DNA from: Crocinitomix algicola
GTDB taxonomy: Bacteria; Bacteroidota; Bacteroidia; Flavobacteriales_D; Crocinitomicaceae
Assembly: GCF_001661595.2 (NCBI RefSeq)
Contig: NZ_LYPF02000019.1
Coordinates: 1-64,000, forward strand
DNA length: 64,000 bases
Direction of reading: 5' to 3'
Part shown: one piece after another, positions 45,850-55,339 of the stretch
How positions within the stretch are numbered: position 1 is the first letter of the stretch
How the letters are laid out: each line of letters begins with the position of its first letter
The notes under the pieces: generated by a model
Database searches by the model: none
Seen by the model: only the letters and a program-made list of their open reading frames with translations
What the model was told of the DNA's origin: nothing
Translations under genes and position numbers: made by a program

Positions 45850-47286
45850 ATGAAGAATACAAAAAACCATGAATTGATTTGGGAAGATTGCTTAAAAGTA
45901 ATCAAGGATAATATAAGCCTACAGAGCTATAAGACTTGGTTTGAGCCGATCGTTCCAATTAAATTCAAATCAAAGGTTTTGACATTACAGGTGCCATCTC
46001 ACTTTTTCTACGAGTGGTTGGAAGAGCATTACATTGATCTACTTAAAAAGGTAATTAAAAAGGAAATTGGAGCGGATGCGAAGTTGGAGTATTCCATAAT
46101 TATGGATAAGAGTGTTGATAAAAAGACACCTTATACAGTTAAATTGCCCACTTCAAGTAAGAAAAATTTATCAAACACACCGGTTTCGATGCCACTTAAT
46201 GTTGGTGAAAACCAAATACGCAACCCTTTTATAATTCCGGGATTGAAAAAGGTGAACGTTGATTCAAATTTGAATCCAACTTATTCGTTTGATAATTTTG
46301 TGGAAGGAGATTGTAATCGACTTGCACGATCAGCTGCATTTGCTGTTTCAAATAAGCCAGGTGGAACGGCTTTTAATCCCTTATTAATTTATGGGGGAGT
46401 TGGATTAGGAAAAACTCATTTGGCGCATGCTATTGGAATTGGAATTAAAAATCAATTTCCAAACAAAACCGTGCTTTATACTCAAGCAGAAACTTTTACA
46501 CGTCAGTTTATTGATTCAATAAAGAACAATACAACAAATGATTTCATTAACTTTTATAAGTTGATGGATGTTTTAATAATTGATGATGTACAGTTTTTTG
46601 CAGGAAAGGAAAAAACGCAAGATGCATTTTTTCATATTTTTAACCACTTACATCAAACTGGTAAACAGTTAGTCTTAACTGCTGATAAGGCGCCTGTTGA
46701 AATGAAAGGGATTGAGCAACGCTTATTATCTCGTTTTAAATGGGGATTGTCTGCTGATGTTCAGCCACCTGGGTTAGAAACTAGAATAGCTATCCTTGAA
46801 AAGAAAATTTACGGAAACGGTGTGGATTTACCAGCTGATGTTCTCGAATATTTAGCGTACAGTATTAATACAAATATTCGTGAGATGGAAGGGGCTTTGA
46901 CATCGTTAATTGCGCAAGGTTCTTTAAATAAAAAATCCATTACCATTGAATTGGCTAAGAAGATGATTGACAAATTTGTCAAAAATACAGCCCGCGAAGT
47001 TTCAATGGATTATATTCATAAAATAGTTTGTGATTATTTCAATTTGCCGATTGAATTGCTTAAATCCAAAACACGTAAACGTGAAGTGGTGCAAGCCCGA
47101 CAAATTGCAATGTATTTCGCAAAGAAAATGACAAAATGGTCGTTGGCGAGTATTGGAGCTCAATGCGGAGGTAAAGATCACGCAACAGTATTGCATGCTT
47201 GTCGAACAGTGAATAATTTAGCAGAAACAGATAAGCAATTCAGAGGTTATCTCGAAGACCTTGAAAAGAAACTAAACGTTAATTAA
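45850..47286 (+). CDS. dnaA: Chromosomal replication initiator protein DnaA
   Basis: DnaA binds the origin and opens the duplex. The 478 residues have domain I (WEDCLKVIKDNISLQSYKTW), a linker, the AAA+ domain with Walker A GGVGLGKTHLAHA and Walker B VLIIDDVQFFAGKEKTQ, sensor text LTADKAPVEMKGIEQRL and SRFKWGL, and the C-terminal DNA-binding domain IV with GGKDHATVLHACRTV. ATG 45850 gives the standard start. A strong terminator follows the gene. No dnaN or gyrB is adjacent. Confidence 0.97.
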   Translation: MKNTKNHELIWEDCLKVIKDNISLQSYKTWFEPIVPIKFKSKVLTLQVPSHFFYEWLEEHYIDLLKKVIKKEIGADAKLEYSIIMDKSVDKKTPYTVKLPTSSKKNLSNTPVSMPLNVGENQIRNPFIIPGLKKVNVDSNLNPTYSFDNFVEGDCNRLARSAAFAVSNKPGGTAFNPLLIYGGVGLGKTHLAHAIGIGIKNQFPNKTVLYTQAETFTRQFIDSIKNNTTNDFINFYKLMDVLIIDDVQFFAGKEKTQDAFFHIFNHLHQTGKQLVLTADKAPVEMKGIEQRLLSRFKWGLSADVQPPGLETRIAILEKKIYGNGVDLPADVLEYLAYSINTNIREMEGALTSLIAQGSLNKKSITIELAKKMIDKFVKNTAREVSMDYIHKIVCDYFNLPIELLKSKTRKREVVQARQIAMYFAKKMTKWSLASIGAQCGGKDHATVLHACRTVNNLAETDKQFRGYLEDLEKKLNVN

Positions 47287-47291
47287 TTATA

Positions 47292-47324
47292 AATCCCCAA
47301 TTGTTGAAGTTGGGGATTTTTTTT
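47292..47324 (+). terminator. Rho-independent terminator of dnaA
   Basis: AATCCCCAA (47292-47300) pairs perfectly with TTGGGGATT (47310-47318) around a nine-base loop, followed by a run of T to 47324. The minus-strand side has only a short T-poor tail, so it mainly serves dnaA, though it may also act for priA arriving from the right. Confidence 0.85.
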
Positions 47325-47357
47325 GATTCATAATTCCTTCTGATCGTGCAATTTTAC

Positions 47358-49841
47358 CTATTGCGGATCGACATCAATATCCACACGAATTGAACGAAAA
47401 TCATGATCAGTGAGAAACGCATCAATTTTATCTTTGATGATTTTCTTTACTTTCGACGGCGAAGCATCACGTTCAAACTTCAACCGAATATTCATTAAAT
47501 AAAAATTTCTGACACGACCAATTGGGGGAACTTCTGGACCTAAGACGCGGTCCTTAAAGACTTCTTGCAATTTCTTTGCTAAAACATTAGCGCCAAATTC
47601 TAGGGTATCTTTTTTTCGATGTTTTAATTTGAGTACTACAATTCTGAAGAATGGTGGGTAATGAAAGTTACGTCGTTCAATAACTTCTTGCTTATACATC
47701 CCTAAATAGTCATGTGCCATTACTTTTTGAATTATCCAATGGTTAGGATCAAAGGCTTGAATGATAACTTTTCCTCTTTCTTTTTTTCTTCCTGCTCTAC
47801 CTGCAACTTGTGACATTAAATGGTAAGACCTTTCAAAGGCTCTGAAATCTGGGAAATTCAGCATTTGGTCAGCGCTTAAAATACCTACTAATCCAACATT
47901 GTCGAAATCTAAGCCTTTCGTTACCATTTGCGTGCCAATCAAAACGTCAATTTCTCGATTTTCAAAGTCGGATATAATATTTTGATAAGCATTTTTAGCG
48001 CGTGTAGTGTCAAGATCCATTCTTTTAATTACAATATCTGGAAAGTAAATTGAAAGTTCGTCTTCTATTTTTTCCGTTCCAAATCCTAACATTTTTAATT
48101 TTCTGCTACCACAACCTCCGCAAGAAGAAGGAGGAGATACGAAAAATCCGCAATAATGGCATTTTAAAGCGTTGCTTGATTTATGATAGGTTAGCGAAAC
48201 ATCACAATTTTTACACTGAGGGGTCCAACCACACATTTCGCACGACCATACCGGGTTGTAGCCTCTTCGATTTTGAAATAAGATAACCTGTTTTTTTTCT
48301 TCAAAAGCATTTTCCATTTCTTCCATAAGGAAAGAGGAAAAATGAGACTTCATTGTTTTTCGCTTCGTTTCTTTTTCTAAATCGGCACATAAAATCTCAG
48401 GCATTTGTACACCACCAAATCGCTCGTGAAGGTTTACCAGTCCATATCTTCCTTCGCTTGCGTTGTAATAGGTTTCAATAGATGGAGTTGCAGAACCTAA
48501 CAATACTTTCGAATTGTACAGGTTACTCATCATTAATGCCGTATCACGAGCATTGTAACGTGGAGCTGGATCGTACTGTTTAAATGAGTTTTCATGTTCT
48601 TCGTCAACTATGATTAATCCCAATTTTTGAAATGGAAGAAATACGGAAGATCTTGCGCCTAGTATAATTCTAAATTCATTTAGGTCATTGGTTAACACCT
48701 TGTTCCAAATTTCAATGCGTTCATTTTGATTGAAACGACTGTGGTATACTCCAACGAGGTTACCAAAATATTTTTTTAACCTGGTTATTAACTGAGTAGT
48801 AAGTGCTATTTCTGGGAGTAAAAACAGTACTTGATTACCCAATTCTATTTGTTCTTGAATTAGTTTAACGTAAAGTTCTGTCTTACCAGATGAGGTAACA
48901 CCGTGAAGCAGTACGATAGGTTTTTTCTTGTAAAATTCCTGAATTTCTGATAGAGCTTGGGTTTGTGCAGGCGATAATTCTTTTACTGCTTCCACCAATT
49001 GTTCTTTATCTCCCAGCCGAGATATTTCAGCAGTAAATATCGATATGATACCCTTTTTAGCTAGGGTGTTTAAAGATGAGACTGAAATATCCTCTGTAAC
49101 AATTTGTTTTTTTAGGACAGGAATTTGTGTTCCATTTCTCCATCCGGTTTGATCAACAATTTTTAATAGAGCATTGACTTGCTTGTGATTTTTACTTGAG
49201 TTTTCAAGTTCATTTAAAAGACCCGAAAGTTGTTCGTCCGTTTTAATTTCTTCACTTACTTCAACAAACGAGGCGAATTTGGGACTGTATTTAGCGTTTA
49301 ACTCTTCAGTTACAATTGCAACTCGTTTTTCTATTAAGCGTTTAATAATTGGCTGTATAGTTTTGATCTTTACAATTTCAGAAACTTCTTTCAGCGTAAG
49401 TTCTTCTTGTACTTGGAGTGATTCTAGTATCAAGAATTCTTGATCGGTTAGATGTTCATCCTCTCCATCATACTCCGGATGAAGGGAGATTTTAGTTTCA
49501 GAAGCGAGTTTGAAATTACTGGGTAAAGCAGCATTCATCACGTCGCCAATATCGGCCATATAATAATCAGAAATCCAATCCCAAAGTTTAAATAATTGGG
49601 GGGTAACGATAGGACGATCATCTAAGACCCCTTCAATATATTTTGCGGTATATTTTTGTGGGATTTCTTGATGAATCCTTTTAATTATGGCTGTATAATA
49701 TTTAGCCTTTCCAAAAGGTACAATTACGCGTTTACCTTCGCCCAATAAATCGTTCATATCATATGGGACACGATACGTGTAGGTATTAGGTATACTTAAG
49801 GGTAAAATTACATCAACAAAATAAGTAATCCGCTCTGTCAT
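47358..49841 (-). CDS. priA: Primosomal protein N' (replication restart helicase PriA)
   Basis: PriA reloads the replicative helicase at stalled forks. The 827 residues have the 3' DNA-binding domain at the N-terminus (YFVDVILPLSIPNTYTYRVP), Walker A in HGVTSSGKTELYVKL, the DEEH box in LIIVDEEHENSFKQ, helicase motifs GSATPSIETYY and QVAGRAGRK, and eight cysteines in two zinc sites (CEMCGWTPQCKNC and CHYCGFFVSPPSSCGGC). It converges on dnaA. Confidence 0.97.
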   Translation of the reverse strand: MTERITYFVDVILPLSIPNTYTYRVPYDMNDLLGEGKRVIVPFGKAKYYTAIIKRIHQEIPQKYTAKYIEGVLDDRPIVTPQLFKLWDWISDYYMADIGDVMNAALPSNFKLASETKISLHPEYDGEDEHLTDQEFLILESLQVQEELTLKEVSEIVKIKTIQPIIKRLIEKRVAIVTEELNAKYSPKFASFVEVSEEIKTDEQLSGLLNELENSSKNHKQVNALLKIVDQTGWRNGTQIPVLKKQIVTEDISVSSLNTLAKKGIISIFTAEISRLGDKEQLVEAVKELSPAQTQALSEIQEFYKKKPIVLLHGVTSSGKTELYVKLIQEQIELGNQVLFLLPEIALTTQLITRLKKYFGNLVGVYHSRFNQNERIEIWNKVLTNDLNEFRIILGARSSVFLPFQKLGLIIVDEEHENSFKQYDPAPRYNARDTALMMSNLYNSKVLLGSATPSIETYYNASEGRYGLVNLHERFGGVQMPEILCADLEKETKRKTMKSHFSSFLMEEMENAFEEKKQVILFQNRRGYNPVWSCEMCGWTPQCKNCDVSLTYHKSSNALKCHYCGFFVSPPSSCGGCGSRKLKMLGFGTEKIEDELSIYFPDIVIKRMDLDTTRAKNAYQNIISDFENREIDVLIGTQMVTKGLDFDNVGLVGILSADQMLNFPDFRAFERSYHLMSQVAGRAGRKKERGKVIIQAFDPNHWIIQKVMAHDYLGMYKQEVIERRNFHYPPFFRIVVLKLKHRKKDTLEFGANVLAKKLQEVFKDRVLGPEVPPIGRVRNFYLMNIRLKFERDASPSKVKKIIKDKIDAFLTDHDFRSIRVDIDVDPQ

Positions 49842-49906
49842 ATAACGAAGTTAGCAGATTTTATTCGAAATATTATGTGATGTTTCTTTTTAAAAGGAAG
49901 TTAAAA

Positions 49907-50335
49907 CTAGCGGAGCCAAGCCATATATCCACCTTCCAAATTATAGATAGCTGTAAAGCCTTTATCTTCAAGTATTTTTTTAGCTTGACCTGATCTACCT
50001 CCAGATTTGCAATAAAGGTAAATGGTTCTGTTTTTATCTAGTTGATCTAATTCCGTTGAAAAATTTTCATTTAAAAAATCAACATTAATAGCTCCTTCAA
50101 TCGAGCCTTCTGCGAATTCGCTGGGAGTTCTAACATCCAGTACCAGTGCATTAGGATCTTTTGCTAGTTTTTCACGAAAATCTTTTACATTAATATCCTC
50201 AACAATTTGTAAAGGACTAATTTGACTTTTAGGTGCATTATCTTCGTTTTCTCCGTTTGATTGTTCTTGAGAATTACAGCTGCTCATGAAAAAAGCAGCA
50301 ATCATTACGGTTAAATAAATCTTTAATTGTTTCAT
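49907..50335 (-). CDS. Rhodanese-like lipoprotein
   Basis: This 142-residue protein has a signal peptide with lipobox MSSC (C20) and then one rhodanese domain. Marks are ALVLDVRTPSEFAEGSIEGA and the catalytic loop LYCKSGGRSGQAKK with C109. It is probably anchored in the outer or inner membrane facing the periplasm, so it differs in place from the cytoplasmic rhodanese at 1815-2114. I chose ATG 50335, which overlaps the upstream stop as ATGA, over the longer frame to 50419. Confidence 0.92.
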   Translation of the reverse strand: MKQLKIYLTVMIAAFFMSSCNSQEQSNGENEDNAPKSQISPLQIVEDINVKDFREKLAKDPNALVLDVRTPSEFAEGSIEGAINVDFLNENFSTELDQLDKNRTIYLYCKSGGRSGQAKKILEDKGFTAIYNLEGGYMAWLR

Positions 50336-50937
50336 ATGGCTTGCATTTTTTGAATTGAAGGTTTGTCTCCTCGATGGAACCGATAGTTTAACCCAAAAGT
50401 AAGTAATTCTGGCGTCCAAATGCTTAATTCTAAGTTAAATCCAATTTTTTTTGTTAGAAAATAGTTCAGACCAATTGGAGTAAAACCTGTAATTACCATC
50501 GCCTTTTCAGGAAATGTTCTTCTCGCTTGATCATTTAGAAGACTAGGGTTATTGAACCAAAAATTGGCGCCAACGTTTAATTTCACATAGTATTCAAATC
50601 CTTTTCGATAAAATACAGTAAGAATTGGGCTTAAAGTAAAATAAGCAAAGGAGGCGCCATAGCGTTTGTGGTCATAAAAAATATTCATGTATTGATATCC
50701 TATTTTTCCTGAAACCGCAAAAATATCGCCAATAATTATATTGTGGTTGATACTAACGAGCGGAGAATGTGAAACAAATTCAAAATGATGTGTGCTGGAA
50801 TCATTGAATGCTGAGATGTTTTGTTTGTATGTAAACTCTTCATGACTAAAACCTAAATTCAATTGCGTTAGACGGTTATAGACTTGCGAAAAACCCAAGT
50901 TTACAAAAAAGAAGAATATCAATATTAGTTTTGGCAT
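50332..50937 (-). CDS. Hypothetical outer-membrane beta-barrel protein
   Basis: This 201-residue protein has a signal peptide (MPKLILIFFFFVNLGFSQ) and then alternating strands typical of small barrels, such as LTQLNLGFSHEEFTYKQN, FAVSGKIGYQYMNIFY, YVKLNVGANFWFN and LTFGLNYRFHRG. The family is not recognised. It is followed by the rhodanese lipoprotein with a four-base overlap (50332-50335), so translation is coupled. A link between the barrel and sulfur transfer is possible but not shown. Confidence 0.8.
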   Translation of the reverse strand: MPKLILIFFFFVNLGFSQVYNRLTQLNLGFSHEEFTYKQNISAFNDSSTHHFEFVSHSPLVSINHNIIIGDIFAVSGKIGYQYMNIFYDHKRYGASFAYFTLSPILTVFYRKGFEYYVKLNVGANFWFNNPSLLNDQARRTFPEKAMVITGFTPIGLNYFLTKKIGFNLELSIWTPELLTFGLNYRFHRGDKPSIQKMQAI

Positions 50938-51039
50938 CTTGTCATTCTTAATTCAAAAATAAAGATATTCTTAGTTTAATTTTCTGTTTATGATTAAAAA
51001 AAATGATTGGAGCTAAAATTTTATTTGATATCTTTAAGT

Positions 51040-51735
51040 ATGATTAACCCAAAATCACTTTCAATAAAAGATTTGTCAAAGGACGATCGACCACGCGAAA
51101 AATTAATAGAAAATGGTCGTTCAACACTATCAACGAGTGAAATCATCGCAATTTTAATAGGTTCGGGCTCGAGTGAAAAGTCAGCCGTTGAATTAAGTCG
51201 TGAGATTCTTGAATCCGTTGAAAATAATTTAGATCGTTTGGCAAGATTGAGCATCCATGATTTGATGAAGTTTAAAGGCATAGGTATGGCAAAAGCTGTT
51301 AGTATTGCTGCAGCACTTGAATTGGGACGTAGAAAGCAAAATACAACAAGAAGTAAAGACGTTCAAATTCGATCTTCAAGGGATATTTTCGAATATGTAC
51401 GAGAACGGTTTTTAGATCTAAATCATGAAGAGTTTTATATTGTTATCCTAAACAGAGCGAATAAAGTAAAATCAATTGAATTAATTTCGAAAGGAGGGAT
51501 AAGCGGAACGATTGTTGATGGTAAAATTGTTTTTAAGAAAGCACTTGAGCAAACCGCATCTGCTATAATTCTTTGCCATAATCATCCATCAGGAAATCTC
51601 ACACCTAGTCGAGCGGATCTTGAATTAACCAAAAAAATGAAATCTTTTGGAAACATGATTGATCTTCCTGTACTCGATCATTTAATTATAACTGATGATG
51701 GTTATTATAGTTTTGCCGATGAAGGTGTCTTTTAA
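51040..51735 (+). CDS. radC: RadC/JAMM-domain DNA repair-associated protein
   Basis: This 231-residue protein has a helix-hairpin-helix region (SIHDLMKFKGIGMAKAVSIA) and a C-terminal JAMM metal site in LCHNHPSGNLTPSRADLELT (H-x-H and S-x-x-D). The marks VILNRANKVKSIELISKGG and DHLIITDDGYYSFAD are typical. RadC has long been linked to DNA repair but its reaction is not settled. ATG 51040 was chosen over TTG 51007. It stands alone, divergent from the barrel/rhodanese pair. Confidence 0.94.
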   Translation: MINPKSLSIKDLSKDDRPREKLIENGRSTLSTSEIIAILIGSGSSEKSAVELSREILESVENNLDRLARLSIHDLMKFKGIGMAKAVSIAAALELGRRKQNTTRSKDVQIRSSRDIFEYVRERFLDLNHEEFYIVILNRANKVKSIELISKGGISGTIVDGKIVFKKALEQTASAIILCHNHPSGNLTPSRADLELTKKMKSFGNMIDLPVLDHLIITDDGYYSFADEGVF

Positions 51736-51793
51736 TTTTGTTCGAATCCTTTGTTTTTTCTATGCACAGCTTACCTAGGAAGTTATGAAATCT

Positions 51794-51801
51794 TATATTT
51801 G
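51794..51801 (+). promoter_or_regulatory. -7 element (TATATTTG) for the wecB operon
   Basis: TATATTTG fits TAnnTTTG and ends 17 bases before the wecB ATG. No TTG is found at the -33 position. It would drive the six-gene unit 51819-57988. Confidence 0.42.
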
Positions 51802-51818
51802 TTTAGAATTTAAGAAAA

Positions 51819-52967
51819 ATGAAAATAATTACCATAATAGGTGCTCGACCTCAGATTATAAAATCAGCTGCTATCAGCAGGGCTGTTAGAGAAAAATATT
51901 CTGATGAATTAGAAGAAATTATCGTACATACAGGACAACATTACGATGAAAATATGTCGGCTGTTTTTTTTGATGAATTAAACATCCCTAGACCTCACTA
52001 TAACTTAAATGTTGGTTCAGGTAGTCACGGTGCGCAAACGGCGAAAATGTTAGCAGGAATTGAGAAAATTTTACTAGAAGAAAAGCCAGATGCCTTGGTT
52101 GTTTATGGTGACACAAATTCAACTGTTGCTGGAGGTTTAGCAGCATCAAAAATATACATACCGGTAGTGCATATTGAGGCAGGTTTGAGATCTTTTAATA
52201 AGCGAATGCCAGAAGAACAAAATCGGATTTTATGCGATCATCTTTCAACATTGCTATTTTCACCGACTAAACAAGGTGTTGAGAACTTAAAACGAGAGGG
52301 TTTTAGGCAGGATGACGCCATAAAAGTTGATATTGACCACCCTAAAGTATACCATTGTGGTGACATAATGTATGATAATTCCTTGTACTTTTCGAAAGTG
52401 TCAGATGATAAATCTTCTTTGATTCAAGAACTAGATTTGACGGATAAGCCTTTTATTTTATCGACAGTTCATAGAAATGATAATACTGATGATCCAAAAC
52501 GGTTAACCGCAATTTTTGAGGCATTGTTAGAAATAGGCTCAAAGAGTCAAACGCCAATTGTTCTGCCATTGCATCCAAGAACAAAAAAAATGATGGATGT
52601 TAACTTATCAGTAGAATTGCTCGGTAAGATTAAAAATTCAGCGTTCATTAAAATTATACCACCAGTTTCATTTTTAGACGTTATCGCCTTAGAAAAAAAT
52701 GCTGATTTCGTGATTACGGATAGTGGGGGAGTACAAAAGGAAGCGTTCTTTTTTCAAAAACCGTGCATTATTCTTCGACCGGAAACCGAATGGATTGAGA
52801 TCGTTAAGAATGGTAATGCCATTTGTTGTGATGCCGATAAAAATAAAATTCATAGGGCTTTTGAACAGTTATATAAAAATCAAAATTTAACATATCCAAA
52901 TCTATTTGGTGATGGTAAAGCAGCAGAGTTTATTTGCCAAGAAATATTAAATCAAATTCGTTGCTAA
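51819..52967 (+). CDS. wecB: UDP-N-acetylglucosamine 2-epimerase (non-hydrolysing)
   Basis: WecB converts UDP-GlcNAc to UDP-ManNAc for surface polysaccharides. The 382 residues fit. Marks are IIGARPQIIKSAAIS, HTGQHYDENMSAVFFDEL, VYGDTNSTVAGGLAASK, HIEAGLRSFNKRMPEEQNRI, STVHRNDNTD and the UDP-binding SGGVQKEAFFFQKPCIILR. It begins the six-gene operon and its stop overlaps the TTG start of the deacetylase by seven bases. Confidence 0.95.
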   Translation: MKIITIIGARPQIIKSAAISRAVREKYSDELEEIIVHTGQHYDENMSAVFFDELNIPRPHYNLNVGSGSHGAQTAKMLAGIEKILLEEKPDALVVYGDTNSTVAGGLAASKIYIPVVHIEAGLRSFNKRMPEEQNRILCDHLSTLLFSPTKQGVENLKREGFRQDDAIKVDIDHPKVYHCGDIMYDNSLYFSKVSDDKSSLIQELDLTDKPFILSTVHRNDNTDDPKRLTAIFEALLEIGSKSQTPIVLPLHPRTKKMMDVNLSVELLGKIKNSAFIKIIPPVSFLDVIALEKNADFVITDSGGVQKEAFFFQKPCIILRPETEWIEIVKNGNAICCDADKNKIHRAFEQLYKNQNLTYPNLFGDGKAAEFICQEILNQIRC

Positions 52968-54214
52968 AAATATTCGCTGAACATATCACGACACGGTTAA
53001 CTTATGTCCTTGATTTTTGCTTTAAATCTAAAGGGGCTGACTATCAGCTGATGAGTTCGGTTGATGATTGGCAGTTACTTAAAGGTAAACACCTTAATTA
53101 TTCCGGTTTGCCAATTGAATCAGCCAAACAAATTAGACCTGAAGGAATTTTGTTTGAAAGCGAAATATACCCTAATAAACAAATTGAACGTGTTAATAAT
53201 TGTTTATTACTAGATGGTGTTGAAGACCATCTTGGGTTGATTTTCTATTTTTTAACTCAATATGAAGATTATTTCTGTGAGGATGTTGATCAGCACGGTA
53301 GAGTGCCAAGCTCACATTCATCACTTGTACGATTAAAACTCAATAAAACAGCTGTAGTTGATCGTCTTGTTCAAGACTTATGGAATGATTTAGAATTAGA
53401 CTATGAACCGATTCGTGAGAATTATTCATTTTTACCAACTTTTGATATTGATATTGCCTGGGCATATAAGCAACGATCGTTTGTTCGCTCGATTGGGGCG
53501 GCAATTAAAGGGGGGCAATTAATAGATCGAATTAAAGTAGGAGCGGGTATTCGAAAAGATCCTTACGATACATACGATGTCATACGTGATATTGCCACAA
53601 AAACTGATGGTATATACTGTTTTGTTCTACTTGGTGATTATGGTCCTTATGATAAAAATATTCATTGGGAAAATAATGCATACGGCTCGTTAATCCGAGG
53701 ATTAAATTTAGAAGGTGAGGTCGGAATTCATCCATCTTATGCTTCATTTTTGAAGCGATCAAAAGTAGCTGAAGAAAAAAAACGGCTAGTTGAAATTACG
53801 GGACATAATATAACAGCGAGCCGTCAACATTTTATGCGCGTTCAATTACCACATACTTATCAAGTGCTATGTGATATAGGTATCGAAGAGGATTATTCAG
53901 TTGGATTTGCTGATCAAATAGGTTTTAAAGCTGGAACAGCCTTTCCTTTCTATTTTTTTGATTTGAAAGAAAACAATGCTAAACCCCTAAAACTTTTTCC
54001 GTTCATGTATATGGATAGCGCATTGAAAGATTATTTAAAATATAATCCTAATCAGGCTATTCAAGAGGTTAAACAGCTTATAAATGAAGTAAAGGAAGTT
54101 GGTGGAGTATTTTCTTTTATCTGGCATAATAGCTCTATCAACAATTTAGGGGAATGGAAAGATTGGCGAATGGTGCTCGATGAAACAGTTAAAATAGGAA
54201 ACAATATAGCATGA
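52961..54214 (+). CDS. DUF7033-containing polysaccharide deacetylase-family protein
   Basis: This roughly 417-residue protein has an N-terminal beta domain (LLKIFAEHITTRLTYVLDF) and a C-terminal NodB-like domain. Visible deacetylase parts are FLPTFDIDIAWAYK with the DxD metal site, GEVGIHPSYASF with histidine, and RQHFMRVQLPHTY. The role is probably N-deacetylation of a surface sugar made by the operon. No ATG exists near the start: the frame begins at TTG 52934, and the family opening fits TTG 52961, which overlaps wecB by seven bases. The exact start is thus inferred. Confidence 0.85.
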   Translation: MLKIFAEHITTRLTYVLDFCFKSKGADYQLMSSVDDWQLLKGKHLNYSGLPIESAKQIRPEGILFESEIYPNKQIERVNNCLLLDGVEDHLGLIFYFLTQYEDYFCEDVDQHGRVPSSHSSLVRLKLNKTAVVDRLVQDLWNDLELDYEPIRENYSFLPTFDIDIAWAYKQRSFVRSIGAAIKGGQLIDRIKVGAGIRKDPYDTYDVIRDIATKTDGIYCFVLLGDYGPYDKNIHWENNAYGSLIRGLNLEGEVGIHPSYASFLKRSKVAEEKKRLVEITGHNITASRQHFMRVQLPHTYQVLCDIGIEEDYSVGFADQIGFKAGTAFPFYFFDLKENNAKPLKLFPFMYMDSALKDYLKYNPNQAIQEVKQLINEVKEVGGVFSFIWHNSSINNLGEWKDWRMVLDETVKIGNNIA

Positions 54215-55323
54215 AGAATATCTTTTTTTTAAGCATTTGCTTCCTATTAATTTCTTGTGTCGAACACCAAGATAAAACGTCAGTTGAGGAGAATGTATTT
54301 ACTGCTGAAGATAGAGTGGAGGTAAAGTACGCCAAGGGGTTTGAGGTATCTTATCACCAGGGGTATATCAAAATTACAACCCAATCTCATTCCAGTAATT
54401 CACAGTTTAAGGATAGCTTGTTTTTAATAACTGATTTAAATAATAATCTGCCCAAAGACGTTAAAAGACTTACAGCCGAGAAAACTGAATTTGCTTGTCA
54501 ATCCTCAACTTACTTAGCTTTTTTTGATGCTTTCAAAGCGTTGGATATGGTGAAAGCACTTTGTGGAATTAAGTTTGTAAATCAAGATAGTCTAAAAGCT
54601 GAATTGGTTTCGAACGGCGTGGTTGAATTATGTTTGACGGACCAGATACAGGATGAAGCATTATTAGAGGCAAATCCTGACTTATTCTTAATCTACCCTT
54701 TTGGACGTTCTCAAGATAATAATTATAAGGAAAAGGGAATAAATACTTTGCTTATTGGAGAATACTTAGAAGAAACTCAAATTGCACGTTTAGAATGGAT
54801 AAAGTTATTTGGTTTACTACTTAATCGAGCGGAAGAAGCGAACTTTTATTTTGATAAAATCCATGAGGAATATGAAGCTTTAAAGCGACAAGTGAAGCCC
54901 ATTGAGAAAAGTTTTATTATGAACTTACCTTTTCAAGATCAATGGTTTATGCCTTCAGCCCAATCAGTTGGTGTACGGATGGTTGAGGATGTTGGAATTT
55001 CCTATTATTTCAAAGAAGCCGGAGGTACAGAGAATGAGGTATTTTCAAAAGAGGCTATTTGGGATGTCGGTACCAAAGCTGACTATTGGATTATTATCGC
55101 AAATCGTAAACCTAATTTTTCATTAAATGACCTGTTGAGTGAGTCTCCTGTTTATAAAACGTTTAAGTCGGTTAAAAACCAGCAGGTCATATTTTGCAAT
55201 ACAGCAGATGTTGATTATTTTGCAAAAGGTATTATTGAGCCCCAAATAATCCTTAAAGATTTGCTATATGCGACAAAACAAATTGAGTATCACACTCCAG
55301 TTTATTTTAAACGATTAAAGTAG
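54211..55323 (+). CDS. ABC transporter substrate-binding lipoprotein (BtuF/FepB type)
   Basis: This 370-residue lipoprotein (lipobox LISC, C16) has a type III periplasmic binding fold. Marks are FACQSSTYLAFFDAFKALDM, NPDLFLIYPFG, GEYLEETQIARLEWIKLFG and the C-terminal LKDLLYATKQI. These proteins bring corrinoids, heme or iron-siderophore complexes to a FecCD-type permease, which is the next gene. The start overlaps the deacetylase stop (ATGA, 54211-54214). The ligand cannot be read. Confidence 0.92.
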   Translation: MKNIFFLSICFLLISCVEHQDKTSVEENVFTAEDRVEVKYAKGFEVSYHQGYIKITTQSHSSNSQFKDSLFLITDLNNNLPKDVKRLTAEKTEFACQSSTYLAFFDAFKALDMVKALCGIKFVNQDSLKAELVSNGVVELCLTDQIQDEALLEANPDLFLIYPFGRSQDNNYKEKGINTLLIGEYLEETQIARLEWIKLFGLLLNRAEEANFYFDKIHEEYEALKRQVKPIEKSFIMNLPFQDQWFMPSAQSVGVRMVEDVGISYYFKEAGGTENEVFSKEAIWDVGTKADYWIIIANRKPNFSLNDLLSESPVYKTFKSVKNQQVIFCNTADVDYFAKGIIEPQIILKDLLYATKQIEYHTPVYFKRLK

Positions 55324-55339
55324 CAGTAAGTTTTTGAAG

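Noticed and set aside
51021-51281. 86-residue minus-strand frame inside radC
   Set aside because: It is antisense to a conserved gene and lacks any ribosome site or recognisable content.
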